The notes: generated from the letters alone by a model not told the origin. A DNA stretch of 64,000 nucleotides from Collinsella aerofaciens (GCF_015558785.1 NZ_JADMOP010000007.1:28329-92328), one strand, 5' to 3'; positions 7,942 through 16,950 are shown, counted from the stretch's first letter. Program-made: numbers and translations.

Positions 7942-9024
7942 ATGCGCACGATTGGAATGAGTGATTATACCGTTGGCGAGGATTGCTTTACCGAGCTGCC
8001 CGCCGCACTGGCCGAGTACGGAGCGACCAAGGTCGCTATCATTGGCGGCAAGCGAGCCCTGGCTGCGGCGCTGCCGGGAATCGAGGCGGCACTTGAAGGT
8101 ACCGATGTCGAGGTCCTGGAGACGCGCGTCTATGGCACCAACAGTACGCGTGCCAATATCGCCAAGGTCGTGAACTCCCCTGCCTGCCAGGAAGCCGACG
8201 TGCTCATCGCATGCGGCGGCGGCAAGGCGCTCGACACCGTGAAGACCGCAGCCATCGAGCTCAAGAAGATCGTCTTCACCGTCCCGACGATCTGTTCTAA
8301 CTGCTCCGCCGCGACCGCCATTGCCGTCGTCTACAACGACGATGGATCGCTCGAGGGCTATTCGTACCCCAACCGACCGGCGCACATCTTCATCAATCCC
8401 AAGATCATCGCCGAGGCTCCGGCGGAGTACTTCTGGGCCGGCGTGGGCGACGCCCTGTCCAAGCAGCCCGAAGTCGAGTACGCCACGAGCGCCGGCGACC
8501 TGGAGCACACCGCCGGCCTTGGCCTGGCTCTTGCCCACACCTGTTCCGAGCCGCTGTTTACCTACGGTGTTCAGGGTCTTGAGGACGTTCGTCAGAATCT
8601 GTCGAGCGAGGCCGTCAAGCAGATCGCGCTCGACATCGTGGTCAACACGGGCTATGTCTCGAACCTGACCAACCAGAACGATTACTACTACAACTCGAGC
8701 GTGGCGCACGCGTTCTACAACGCCACCTGCAGCATTCCGCGTGAGGGCACCTACCTGCACGGCGAAGTCGTAAGCCTGGGCGTGCTGGTGTTGTTCGCCT
8801 ACACGGGCGACACCGAGAACCTTAAGCGCTATGCTGACTTCAACAAGCAGATGGGGCTGCCCGTAACGCTTGAGCAGGTCGGGCTTTCCGAGACCGATAT
8901 CCCTGCCCTGTGCGAGCACGCGCACGCCACCAACGAGTGGAAGCAAGGCAACCCGGAGCCCTTCACCGACGAAAAATTCGCCGCCGCCATCAAGGCCGCC
9001 AACGCCTACGGCCACACGCTCTAG
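7942..9024 (+). CDS. Glycerol dehydrogenase-like iron/zinc alcohol dehydrogenase
   Basis: This 360-residue protein belongs to the GldA-like branch of the Fe/Zn-dependent dehydrogenases. GGGKALDTVK near residue 90 is the NAD-binding glycine block. Metal ligands are visible as GVGDAL (Asp), SVAHAFYN (His) and LHGEVV (His). Such enzymes oxidise polyols such as glycerol with NAD. The usual HAxHNG reads HAFYNA here, so the substrate may differ from glycerol. AAGAAGG stands 5 bases before the ATG. It is a single-gene unit with its own terminator and is divergent from ileS. Confidence 0.85.
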   Translation: MRTIGMSDYTVGEDCFTELPAALAEYGATKVAIIGGKRALAAALPGIEAALEGTDVEVLETRVYGTNSTRANIAKVVNSPACQEADVLIACGGGKALDTVKTAAIELKKIVFTVPTICSNCSAATAIAVVYNDDGSLEGYSYPNRPAHIFINPKIIAEAPAEYFWAGVGDALSKQPEVEYATSAGDLEHTAGLGLALAHTCSEPLFTYGVQGLEDVRQNLSSEAVKQIALDIVVNTGYVSNLTNQNDYYYNSSVAHAFYNATCSIPREGTYLHGEVVSLGVLVLFAYTGDTENLKRYADFNKQMGLPVTLEQVGLSETDIPALCEHAHATNEWKQGNPEPFTDEKFAAAIKAANAYGHTL

Positions 9025-9035
9025 ACCCAGGCCAA

Positions 9036-9076
9036 AACCACCACAAGGGAGCAGCACCTTTGTGGTGGTTTTTTAT
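9036..9076 (+). terminator. Terminator between the GldA-like gene and the DUF523 gene
   Basis: The arm AACCACCACAA (9036-9046) pairs perfectly with TTGTGGTGGTT (9060-9070) and a T run follows on the + strand. The T run overlaps the stop codon of the convergent DUF523 gene, so the hairpin may also help end that transcript. Confidence 0.88.
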
Positions 9077-9528
9077 TGCTCCAGCATGCTGGGGTCGAAC
9101 TCGCTAGCCGGGATCACGCGATAACCGTGGCGGAGCAGTAAATCAACGAAGACGCCGTTGCCCGCCGTAAGGGTGCCGCTGAATGTTCCGTCGTAGATGC
9201 GACCCGCGCCGCACGAGGGACTACGGTCCTGCAGGATGCACGCGGCGATCTCTTCCGGCCCGCCCGCCTGCTCGCACATATCGAGCGCTCGTTGGGCACC
9301 CAGGCGAAATTCGCGATCGACCGATATGCCCTCGCAGGTACGAACCTCTCCGTTCACAATCTCGGACGGCTTGCGCGGCGTGGGCAGGCCCCCAAAGACC
9401 TCAGGGCACACCAAGAGGACCTCGGTCCCTGTACGCTCGCAGGCCTCGACCAACTCGCGATGGTAGTTGTCGAGCCCGTTATACTTGCAGCTCTCGCCCA
9501 TCAAGCAGGCGCTCACCACGATCTTCAT
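9073..9528 (-). CDS. DUF523 family protein
   Basis: This 151-residue protein has the DUF523 (YbbK-like) pattern: an N-terminal SACLMGE block with Cys, a CKYNG motif, CPEVFGGLPTPR, and CILQDRSPSCG. The conserved cysteines suggest metal or iron-sulfur binding, but the function of the family is unknown. The ATG at 9528 is preferred because GAGAGGG lies 6 bases upstream; another ATG six bases further up touches the site. It is convergent with the dehydrogenase gene, and the ftsH terminator lies directly upstream, so it needs its own promoter or read-through. Confidence 0.85.
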   Translation of the reverse strand: MKIVVSACLMGESCKYNGLDNYHRELVEACERTGTEVLLVCPEVFGGLPTPRKPSEIVNGEVRTCEGISVDREFRLGAQRALDMCEQAGGPEEIAACILQDRSPSCGAGRIYDGTFSGTLTAGNGVFVDLLLRHGYRVIPASEFDPSMLEQ

Positions 9529-9542
9529 TTCCATCCCTCTCA

Positions 9543-9583
9543 AGCAAAACGCCCCATTTGAGAAAGCTGCTCAAATGGGGCGT
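9543..9583 (-). terminator. ftsH terminator
   Basis: A perfect 14-pair hairpin (9549-9562 with 9570-9583, 7-base loop) is followed on the minus strand by GTTTTG. It lies 27 bases past the ftsH stop. Confidence 0.85.
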
Positions 9584-9609
9584 CGGCGTTTACTGGCTCG
9601 GCCGCGGCT

Positions 9610-11502
9610 TTACTGCTGCTTGGGCATCAGCGGATTCTCGCGCGTGAGGAGGTTCATGAACTCCTCGCCCGTGATGGTCTCCTTCTTATACAGATAACGA
9701 GCCAGCTCGTGGAGCTTAAACTTGTTCTCCTTCAGAATCTGCAAAGCGCGGTCGTGCGCATCCTCGATCAGCTTGGCGACAATCGCGTCCACGCGCTCGG
9801 CCGTACCGGGGGCGCAGGTGAGCGACGTGTCCTGATTGAGATACGCGTTCTGCACGGTACCGAGCGCCATCATGCCAAACTCGTCGGACATACCAAAGCG
9901 CGTCACCATATTACGGGCGAGCTTGGTGGCCTGCTCGATGTCGTTGGCGGCGCCGGTCGTCATCTCTCCAAAGATGAGCTCCTCGGCTGCGCGGCCACCG
10001 CAATAGACAGCGAGCTTGTCCAAGACCTCCTGGCGCGTCGTCAGGAAGCGCTCGTCCTCCTCGACCTGCATGGTATAACCAAGAGCACCGCTCGTGCGCG
10101 GCACGATGGTGATCTTCGTGACCGGCGCAGAGCCCTTCTGGCGAGCGGCAACGATGGCATGGCCGATCTCGTGATAAGAAACGACCTGCTTCTCGTGGTC
10201 GGACAGCACCGTGGACTTACGCTGTTGGCCGGCAATGACGACCTCCACCGACTCCTCGAAGTCGTCCTGGGTTGCACGCTTGCGACCCTCGCGAACGGCG
10301 CGCAGGGCGCCCTCGTTGATGATATTGGCCAGGTCGGCGCCCGAGGCACCGGGCGTGGCGCGGGCAATCGCGGTCAGGTCGATCGGCGGCTCGGTCTTCA
10401 CGCTCTTGGCATGCAGCTCGAGGATGTTCTTGCGGCCGGTCAGATCGGGCAGCTCGACGGGGATGCGGCGGTCAAAACGACCGGGGCGCAGTAGAGCGGG
10501 ATCGAGACTGTCGGGGCGGTTGGTTGCGGCAAGGACAACGATACCCTTATGGTTATCGAAGCCATCCATCTCGGTCAGCAACTGATTGAGCGTCTGCTCG
10601 CGCTCGTCGTTGCCGCTAAAGCCGCCGCCATCGCGCTTCTTACCGATGGTATCGATCTCATCGATAAAGACGATACACGGTGCCTTTTCCTTGGCCTGCT
10701 TAAAAAGGTCACGCACCTTGGCGGCGCCACGGCCGACGAACATCTCGACGAACTCAGAACCCGAAATGCTAAAGAACGGAACACCAGCCTCGCCGGCAAC
10801 AGCCTTGGCAAGCAGGGTCTTACCGGTACCCGGAGGGCCAACAAGGAGAGCACCACGCGGCAGCTTGGCGCCGATCTCCTCGTAGCGCTGCGGCTTCTCC
10901 AGAAAGTCGACGACCTCCTTGAGAGACTCCTTGGCCTCTTCCTGACCGGCGACGTCCTTAAAGGTCACGCCCACGTCCTTGGAGGCGATCACGCGCGCGC
11001 CGGACTTACCCAGTCCGCCGCCGCCAAAACCGCCGCCGCCAAAGTTCATCGACGGGCCGTCATCGCCCATAGCCTTCTTCATGCGGCGGTTGAGCCACCA
11101 ACCGATGAGGAAGAAAATCGCCATGGGAAGAATGAGTGTGAGCAGGTAGTAGGTCATCAAACCCGAGTTTTTATCGGGAACGACCGACTCCAGCGAAGCG
11201 CCAGACTCAAGCACGCGATCGGTAAAGCCCGCATCGTTCGGCACACCGGTCGTCTTATAGGCGATGTTCTCATCCTCGCCCTTCTTGGTGTAATAAATCG
11301 AGTAATCGTCCGTGTTGTACTCGACCTTTTCGACGCTCTTCTTGTCGAGCGCTTTCACAAACGTCGAGTAATCGGTCTCCGTAATCTGCTGCGTGTGACC
11401 GATGTTGGGGAACAGAACGGTCGAGAGCACGAGGTAGACGACGAAGGCGATGAGCACGTAGAGGATCATATTCCGTCTACGCTTGTTGTCATCCATCTCC
11501 AT
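9610..11502 (-). CDS. ftsH: ATP-dependent zinc metalloprotease FtsH
   Basis: FtsH is a membrane-anchored AAA+ protease that degrades misfolded membrane proteins and some regulators. The protein of about 630 residues has two N-terminal membrane segments flanking an extracytoplasmic domain. A Gly-rich linker follows, then Walker A (GPPGTGKT), Walker B ([10 protein letters not shown]), the second region of homology ([19 protein letters not shown]) and the zinc motif HEIGH. The ATG at 11502 has GATGGAG 9 bases upstream. An ATG at 11517 lacks a site but would add five residues. The gene is followed by its own terminator. Confidence 0.96.
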   Translation of the reverse strand: MEMDDNKRRRNMILYVLIAFVVYLVLSTVLFPNIGHTQQITETDYSTFVKALDKKSVEKVEYNTDDYSIYYTKKGEDENIAYKTTGVPNDAGFTDRVLESGASLESVVPDKNSGLMTYYLLTLILPMAIFFLIGWWLNRRMKKAMGDDGPSMNFGGGGFGGGGLGKSGARVIASKDVGVTFKDVAGQEEAKESLKEVVDFLEKPQRYEEIGAKLPRGALLVGPPGTGKTLLAKAVAGEAGVPFFSISGSEFVEMFVGRGAAKVRDLFKQAKEKAPCIVFIDEIDTIGKKRDGGGFSGNDEREQTLNQLLTEMDGFDNHKGIVVLAATNRPDSLDPALLRPGRFDRRIPVELPDLTGRKNILELHAKSVKTEPPIDLTAIARATPGASGADLANIINEGALRAVREGRKRATQDDFEESVEVVIAGQQRKSTVLSDHEKQVVSYHEIGHAIVAARQKGSAPVTKITIVPRTSGALGYTMQVEEDERFLTTRQEVLDKLAVYCGGRAAEELIFGEMTTGAANDIEQATKLARNMVTRFGMSDEFGMMALGTVQNAYLNQDTSLTCAPGTAERVDAIVAKLIEDAHDRALQILKENKFKLHELARYLYKKETITGEEFMNLLTRENPLMPKQQ

Positions 11503-11594
11503 CTGCTTGAACTCCATCTACTGGGGTTGATAATAGTTTCTAGAATACCCAACCCGAGCGACGATAAACCGACGCCGGGCACGAAAGGACAGAG

Positions 11595-11842
11595 ATGGCA
11601 TCACTGTAAGTCGGCAAGGTTCAAATCTATACGGGAGACGGCAAGGGCAAGACGAAGGCTGCTTTGGGGCGCGAGAGGATGTCGAGGAACTGATTGCGAT
11701 AAAGCCCGCCACCACGGAGCTCGTGCTAACCGGCCGCGGGCTGCTGCCGTTGGCCGACCTCGCGGACTTAGTCACCGAAATACGTCCCATCAAACACTAC
11801 TTCGACGAAGGCCTCCTAGCCCGCCAAGGCATCGAATACTAA
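11595..11842 (+). pseudogene. cobO: Remnant of a cob(I)alamin adenosyltransferase gene (cobO/btuR type)
   Basis: After AAAGGAC and an ATG at 11595, the frame meets a TAA at codon 5. The next codons read VGKVQIYTGDGKGKTKAALG, the P-loop of CobO/BtuR corrinoid adenosyltransferases. The reading frame then shifts and continues with EDVEELIAIKPATTELVLTG and DLVTEIRPIKHYFDEG up to GIEY and a stop at 11842. These match the C-terminus of the same family. The middle (roughly 100 residues) is missing. So the gene has an early stop, an internal deletion and a frameshift, and cannot make the enzyme. A functional copy elsewhere is possible. The 454-base gap between ftsH and the MATE gene holds only this remnant and the palindrome after it. 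Confidence 0.87.
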
Positions 11843-11879
11843 TTGATTCGTTTTCCGCCAACACCTACAGCTCATAAGG

Positions 11880-11948
11880 AAGTTGCGGTGGAATAGTACT
11901 TGTTTGACGGTCCGCAAGGGCTTTTCAGGAACTATTTCACCGCAACTT
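11880..11948. repeat. Palindromic intergenic element (69 bases)
   Basis: The left arm 11880-11897 (starting AAGTTGCGGTGG) and right arm 11931-11948 pair at 17 of 18 positions around a 33-base centre. There is no T run on either side, so it is not a plain terminator. It lies between the cobO remnant and the MATE gene stop. Confidence 0.65.
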
Positions 11949-11971
11949 ATCAGGGGTATCTGACGGATGAG

Positions 11972-13321
11972 CTAGGCGGTGGCGCGACCTAGCCAGTTGC
12001 CGCTGTGGTGGTAGATGGTGAACATGGTTGCGGTGATGAGCCAGGTTACGGGGTAAACCAGCAGTAGATGCTCGAGCGACGGATCGAAGGGCATGATCGC
12101 AAACACCCAGATCACCCTCAAGACAACGGTGCCAAAGATGGTGAGCATCATAGGCTGCAAACTCACGCCGGCGCCGCGGATGGAACCCGAGGCGTTCTCG
12201 ATAATCGAGAAAATCGCATAGAACGGCGCAATGAAATGGAGGATAGTCGTGGTGTACGCCGAAATCGAAGCATCGTCGACAAACAAACGCGACAGCGGGC
12301 CCGAGAACACCAGCAGCACGGCAGACAGGCCACCAATGAGCATAAACGACAGCACGAGCGACGTATGGTAGCCCTTGCGCATGCGCTCGTAGTTGCGCGC
12401 GCCAAAGTTCTGCGCCGAGAACGTAGTGATCGATACGCCGAGCGCCTCGGTCACCATCCAGATAATGCCATCCAGGCGCCCAGATAGACCCCAAGCAGTC
12501 GTGACATCGGCGCCAAACGAATTAACCGACACCTGGATCAGCACGTTCGAGATCGAATAGGCAGCCGATTGAAAACCGAGTGGCAGACCACACGAGATCA
12601 TACTCTTGCAAATACCGCGATCGATACCGAGCTTAGACAGCGAAAGACGCCATGCACCCGGAGCGCGCATCATGCGCAACACGATCATCGTTGCATTGGA
12701 GCAAATGGTCAGCGCCACCGCGATGCCGCAGCCCAGCGCCTCCATATGCAACACAGCGACAAAAATGATATCCAGCACCACGTTAACCAGGCAGCCAGAG
12801 GCAATGATCACGGCGGGGCCGCGCGTGTCGCCCACGGCACGCAGCAGTGCGGTTCCCATATTAAGCAGCAGTGCCGCAACCATCGCGGCAAAATAACAGC
12901 GAGCATAGGCCACGCCCTCGGCCAATAGTTCATGCGGCGTGTTCATAAGCACCAGCATGGGCTCAACGAACACTATGCCAAGAATCGAGAAAGCGATACC
13001 GCCCACCAGCGCGAGCGTCATGGCTGTATGGACCGAACGACTCAGTCGCTCATCATCGTGCTGGCCAAAATACTGACCGGTAATGACCGCGCAGCCGGCG
13101 CCGACGCCAACGCAAAAGCCAATGCAGAGCTCGGTGAGCACCATCGTGGCTTGAATGCCACCCAGCGCGAGCTTGCCGCCAAACTGACCGACGATATACG
13201 TACCGATAAGCGTGTAGGCCTGCTGAAAAAACGAACTAAAAAAGATGGGAACGCACAGCGACAGCAGCTGTTGCCAAATGACACCCTGCGTTACATCGAT
13301 AGCCGTAGATTTCTTAGCCAC
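11972..13321 (-). CDS. MATE family efflux transporter
   Basis: This 449-residue integral membrane protein has about 12 hydrophobic segments. It has the repeated MATE architecture, with motifs such as LLSLCVPIFFSSFFQQAY near the start and GVGAGCAVITGQYFGQ at about 75-90. Such carriers use Na+ or H+ gradients to export organic cations, drugs or metabolites. The substrate cannot be told from sequence. The GTG at 13321 follows GGGGAGGG by 2-5 bases; an upstream alternative start at 13354 has no site. It is monocistronic, with no drug-responsive regulator beside it. Confidence 0.88.
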   Translation of the reverse strand: MAKKSTAIDVTQGVIWQQLLSLCVPIFFSSFFQQAYTLIGTYIVGQFGGKLALGGIQATMVLTELCIGFCVGVGAGCAVITGQYFGQHDDERLSRSVHTAMTLALVGGIAFSILGIVFVEPMLVLMNTPHELLAEGVAYARCYFAAMVAALLLNMGTALLRAVGDTRGPAVIIASGCLVNVVLDIIFVAVLHMEALGCGIAVALTICSNATMIVLRMMRAPGAWRLSLSKLGIDRGICKSMISCGLPLGFQSAAYSISNVLIQVSVNSFGADVTTAWGLSGRLDGIIWMVTEALGVSITTFSAQNFGARNYERMRKGYHTSLVLSFMLIGGLSAVLLVFSGPLSRLFVDDASISAYTTTILHFIAPFYAIFSIIENASGSIRGAGVSLQPMMLTIFGTVVLRVIWVFAIMPFDPSLEHLLLVYPVTWLITATMFTIYHHSGNWLGRATA

Positions 13322-13446
13322 ACGCCCTCCCCGCCAACGTATGTTAAACAACAAAACGGCAATTTAAGACCAAAGCAAATACCAGCTTAGCACCGACCGG
13401 CGTCGACCGAAACACCCCGAATCAGAGCCCAGTGCAAAATATCTGC

Positions 13447-14361
13447 CTAGTGATACAAACCCGGCTGGTAGTGATACTCATTGCTCACGTGCGGGCACAG
13501 CTGCCAAAAGGCGACGGCGCTCGCCGCGGCCACGTTGAGCGAATCGACCCCGTGCGCCATCGGAATGCGCACCGCGTGGTCACAGCCGGCAATGGTCTTG
13601 GCGCCCAAGCCGGCACCCTCGGTGCCCATAAAAATCGCCAAGCGATCAATCTTCCGCAGTACAGGATCATCAAGCGAAACAGAGTCGTCCGTCAACGCCA
13701 TAGCGGCACACGAAAAACCGGCATCGTGCAACGCGCTCAGACCATCATGCGGCCACACACGAGCCTCGCTGCCAATGCGCGTCCACGGCACCTGAAACAC
13801 GGTGCCCATGCTCACGCGGGCCGAGCGACGATACAGTGGATCGCAGCACGTCGGGCTGACCAAAATACCGTCAACGTTCAATGCGGCAGCCGAGCGGAAA
13901 ATCGCGCCAACATTGGTGTGATCGACAATACCCTCAAGCACGCACACGCGCACCGGACGACCCCCCGCCGCCTCGACAACGCCGCCCAAGAACTCATCAA
14001 CCGGAATCTGACGCGGGCGACGGAACGCCGCCAGCGCGCCGCGCGTCACGTTAAAGCCCGTCAACTGCTCCATGAGCTCCATGGAGGCCACGAACACGGG
14101 AACCGGACCCGCTCCCTCGCGCACGACAAGCTGGTCAAACAGCGGCATCATCTGGTCGAGCCAGCGCTCGCCCAGAAGAAAGCTCACCGGCTCATATCCG
14201 GCGCGAACCGCACGCTCGATGACCTTGGCACTCTCAGCGATAAAAATGCCCTTCTGCGGCTCCAGCACGCAGCGAAGCTCACGCTCGGTCAGTCGCACGT
14301 AGGCATCGAGCCGCTCGTCCTCGAGCGAATCAATTCGCAGAACCTCAACGGCATCAGTCAT
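13447..14361 (-). CDS. SpoU/TrmH-family RNA 2'-O-methyltransferase
   Basis: This protein of about 304 residues has an N-terminal substrate-binding region and a C-terminal SPOUT methyltransferase fold. The three SpoU motifs are visible: NVGAIFRSAAAL, FMGTEGAGL and IPMAHGVDSLNVAAASAV. They form the knotted S-adenosylmethionine site and dimer interface. It should methylate a ribose in rRNA or tRNA, but the target is not predictable. The ATG at 14361 is chosen by family length. Its ribosome site is weak, and an in-frame ATG at 14394 would add 11 residues rich in Cys. It sits near folA and thyA without overlap. Confidence 0.87.
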   Translation of the reverse strand: MTDAVEVLRIDSLEDERLDAYVRLTERELRCVLEPQKGIFIAESAKVIERAVRAGYEPVSFLLGERWLDQMMPLFDQLVVREGAGPVPVFVASMELMEQLTGFNVTRGALAAFRRPRQIPVDEFLGGVVEAAGGRPVRVCVLEGIVDHTNVGAIFRSAAALNVDGILVSPTCCDPLYRRSARVSMGTVFQVPWTRIGSEARVWPHDGLSALHDAGFSCAAMALTDDSVSLDDPVLRKIDRLAIFMGTEGAGLGAKTIAGCDHAVRIPMAHGVDSLNVAAASAVAFWQLCPHVSNEYHYQPGLYH

Positions 14362-14470
14362 AGCAGCCAGCCCGCACCCTTCTTTACAGCACATCTATAC
14401 CAAACGAGGCGACGCTAAGCGCCGCCCCATGCATTCAATCAACCCGATGATACCGTTCACGCCAGACGAT

Positions 14471-14989
14471 TTACGCCTCGATGCGACGATACGTCACGAA
14501 CTCATAATCGACGCCCTCGTCACCCTCACCGGCGGCAATCGTCGCGACCCCGCCACGCCACGCAATCTCCCACGCGGGATCGGCGTCCAAATCGGGAAAG
14601 TACGTGTCCACGGCATGAGTGCAATGGTTGTGCGTGACCTCGGCCTCGGCGCAATACGGCAAAAACTGCCGATACACCTCGCCGCCACCGATCACCCAGG
14701 CAACGGGCTCATCGGCAACCGCGGCGAGCGCCTCGTCGATGCTATGCACCACGTCGACGCCCTCGACAGCAAAATCCTCGTCGCGGGTAAGCACGATATT
14801 GCGACGGTTCTTGAGTGGACGCCCACCGGGAAAACTCAGCAGCGTCTTGCGCCCCATGATGACCGGGCAGCCCTTGGTGCAGGCCACAAAATGGCGCATG
14901 TCGGCGCGATTGGACACCACCATGTCGCCCTCGCACCCAATGCCACAATCGTCACACACGGCAACGATAGCAGATAGCTTACACGTCAT
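14471..14989 (-). CDS. folA: Dihydrofolate reductase
   Basis: This 172-residue enzyme reduces dihydrofolate with NADPH and regenerates the cofactor consumed by ThyA. The catalytic acid is kept (Asp in NRADMRHF). The NADPH motifs are MGRKTLLSFPGGRPLKNR and WVIGGGEVY. The Met20 loop is unusual: aligned to E. coli, Pro21-Trp22 become Val-Val and the following Leu-Pro become Asn-Arg (GDMVVSNRADM). The ATG at 14989 has AGGTGG 5 bases upstream. The gene starts 9 bases after the thyA stop, so the two form a thyA-folA operon. Confidence 0.93.
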   Translation of the reverse strand: MTCKLSAIVAVCDDCGIGCEGDMVVSNRADMRHFVACTKGCPVIMGRKTLLSFPGGRPLKNRRNIVLTRDEDFAVEGVDVVHSIDEALAAVADEPVAWVIGGGEVYRQFLPYCAEAEVTHNHCTHAVDTYFPDLDADPAWEIAWRGGVATIAAGEGDEGVDYEFVTYRRIEA

Positions 14990-14998
14990 GAGCACCAC

Positions 14999-15847
14999 CT
15001 ACACCGCAATGGGAATGTTCTTGACCTGCGGGCCGTGCTCATAGCCCTCGACGATCAGGTCATCGGTCGTAAACGCATAGAAGTCATGCACATCGGGGTT
15101 GAGCGTTACCTTGGGTGCCGCAAACTGCGGACGCTCGATAAGTTCGCGGACAATATCGACATGACGGTCGTAGATATGGGCGTCGGCGATCACATGCAGC
15201 AGCTCGCCGGGAATCATATCGACCGACTGCGCAACCATCATTAGCAGAATGGCGTACTGGCACACGTTCCAGTTGTTCGCGGCCAAAATATCCTGGCTGC
15301 GCTGGTTGAGAATCATATTGAGCGTCGGTTTGTCATCCTGCGGGCGCTGCGTGACGTTATACGTCACGCTGTAGGCGCACGGATACAGGTGCATCTCGGA
15401 CAGATCGCTAAACACATAGGTGTTCGTCATAATGCGGCGGCTGTACGGCGTGTGCTTAAGGTCGTACAGCACGCGGTCCATCTGGTCAAAGTCGCCCTCG
15501 GCATAATGGCTCTTCTGCCCAATCTGATACCCGTAGGCCTTGCCGATGGAGCCGGTCTCGTCAGCCCACTCATCCCAAATGTGACTATTGAGGTCATGCA
15601 CGTTATTGGACTTCTTTTGATAGATCCACAGGATCTCGTCCATGGCGGACTTGAGCGCCGTACGACGCAGCGTAAGTGCGGGGAACTCCTCGCGCAGGTC
15701 GTAGCGTGCCGTGACGCCAAAGTTTTTAATGGTATAGGCAGGGGTGCCATCCTCCCACACTGGGCGGACCTTTTGGCCCTCGGTGGTGGTGCCATGGTCC
15801 AAGATATCGCGGCACATGGTTACAAACTGCTGATCAGCTTTGCTCAT
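14999..15847 (-). CDS. thyA: Thymidylate synthase (ThyA)
   Basis: This 282-residue enzyme makes dTMP from dUMP using methylene-tetrahydrofolate. The active-site Cys lies in HLYPCAYSVTYNV and the dUMP-binding block is ILNQRSQD followed by NNWNVCQYA. This version resembles the Bacillus/phage phi3T branch rather than the E. coli LPPCH type. The C-terminus is NIPIAV. The ATG at 15847 follows AGGAGGG at a good distance. It is the first gene of the thyA-folA pair. Confidence 0.94.
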   Translation of the reverse strand: MSKADQQFVTMCRDILDHGTTTEGQKVRPVWEDGTPAYTIKNFGVTARYDLREEFPALTLRRTALKSAMDEILWIYQKKSNNVHDLNSHIWDEWADETGSIGKAYGYQIGQKSHYAEGDFDQMDRVLYDLKHTPYSRRIMTNTYVFSDLSEMHLYPCAYSVTYNVTQRPQDDKPTLNMILNQRSQDILAANNWNVCQYAILLMMVAQSVDMIPGELLHVIADAHIYDRHVDIVRELIERPQFAAPKVTLNPDVHDFYAFTTDDLIVEGYEHGPQVKNIPIAV

Positions 15848-15984
15848 TGACCCTCCTGTCAGTCGCCTATAAGCGAGATTTATTGTAGCCCAGGCGCGCG
15901 AGTGTCGAATTGGGCACTTAGTCCGGCACACGCAATGCACGGCAGCGCGGCTCCGCATGCGGCAACTAGGCATCTTAGCCTTTT

Positions 15985-16051
15985 TCTGACATATGACAGA
16001 AATGCCTTGCGCCCAACGACTAACGCGTTATCCTATTGTTGACATATGTCA
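15985..16051. promoter_or_regulatory. Paired palindromic operator-like sites upstream of the DUF134/NifX gene
   Basis: TGACATATGTCA at 16040-16051 is a perfect 12-base palindrome, and a near copy, TCTGACATATGACAGA, is at 15985-16000. Their centres are 52 bases apart, close to five helical turns. The second site ends 14 bases before the ATG. A perfect palindrome TAACGCGTTA (16021-16030) lies between them. DUF134 is a helix-turn-helix domain, so autoregulation is a reasonable inference. Confidence 0.6.
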
Positions 16052-16065
16052 GATAAGGAGTGTGC

Positions 16066-16830
16066 ATGGCAGGAAGACGCGAAAAACTGCGCCGCGTCGG
16101 GATCATCCCCGAATACCGCGGCTTTACCCCCGATGGCCTGGCCAGCGGTGATGCCATCGACATGACCGTCGACGAGCTTGAGGTGCTGCGCCTGTGCGAC
16201 CTGGAAGGTCTCAACCAAGAGGCGGTCGCCCAGCAGATGGGCATCGCCCGCGCAACGGTGGCGGCCATTTGCAGCCGCGCGCATCGCAAGGTGGCAAACG
16301 CGCTGGTCAATGGACGGGCGATCGTCATCGAAGGCGGCAATATCGCGTACTCCCCCATCACCACAGTGACGGCCGTATGGCCAGCAAAGGAGGTCGACAC
16401 CATGAGAGTGGCAACCACGTACGACAACGGCAACATCTTTATGCACTTTGGCCGCAGCGAGCAGTTCAAGATCTACGACATTCAGGACGGCAAGGTGCTC
16501 AACGAGCAGGTCGTAGGCACCGGCGGCACCGGTCACGGCGCCCTGGCGGGCCTGCTCGCCAACGGTGGCGTCGACACGCTCATCTGCGGCGGTATCGGCG
16601 GCGGTGCCATCAACGCGCTTGCTCAAGCCGGCATCACGGTATATGCAGGTGCCCAAGGCAACTGCGACGCTTGCGTCGAGGCACTTATCTCCGGCACGCT
16701 CGCACAGAACGGCGAGGCCACGTGCAGCTGCCACGGCCATGACCACGAGCACGCCTATGAGCACGGCGAATCCTGTGGTTGCCACGGCCATCACGAGCAC
16801 GAGGGCCACGAGGGCTGCGGCTGCCACTAA
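16066..16830 (+). CDS. DUF134 DNA-binding domain fused to a NifX/NifB-like domain with a His/Cys-rich tail
   Basis: This 254-residue protein has three parts. Residues 1-105 are a DUF134 helix-turn-helix domain (RREKLRRVGIIPEYRGFTP, then GLNQEAVAQQMGIARATVAA). Residues about 110-220 are a dinitrogenase iron-molybdenum cofactor domain (NifX/NifB C-terminal type: HFGRSEQFKIYDI, GLLANGGVDTLICGGIGGGA). The last 35 residues are dense in His and Cys (HGHDHEH, CGCHGHHEHEGH) and look like a metal-binding tail. The two main domains are usually seen as neighbouring genes or fusions in anaerobes that lack nitrogenase. A metal-sensing or metal-cluster role is inference. AGGAG precedes the ATG at 16066. 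Confidence 0.85.
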   Translation: MAGRREKLRRVGIIPEYRGFTPDGLASGDAIDMTVDELEVLRLCDLEGLNQEAVAQQMGIARATVAAICSRAHRKVANALVNGRAIVIEGGNIAYSPITTVTAVWPAKEVDTMRVATTYDNGNIFMHFGRSEQFKIYDIQDGKVLNEQVVGTGGTGHGALAGLLANGGVDTLICGGIGGGAINALAQAGITVYAGAQGNCDACVEALISGTLAQNGEATCSCHGHDHEHAYEHGESCGCHGHHEHEGHEGCGCH

Positions 16831-16892
16831 CGGCACGGCACCGTGAACTCGGGGCGCGACACTGAACGCAACCCAACAATCAAAGCCAACAA

Positions 16893-16926
16893 CAAAGGCC
16901 ACCCGGTAGCTACCGAGTGGCCTTTG
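16893..16926. terminator. Shared hairpin between the convergent NifX-like and ffh genes
   Basis: The arms CAAAGGCCAC and GTGGCCTTTG enclose the palindrome CGGTAGCTACCG. It lies between the two stop codons. T runs are weak on both sides, so a bidirectional terminator is likely but not certain. Confidence 0.65.
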
Positions 16927-16950
16927 CCATATCAAGCTGGAATTACAGCA

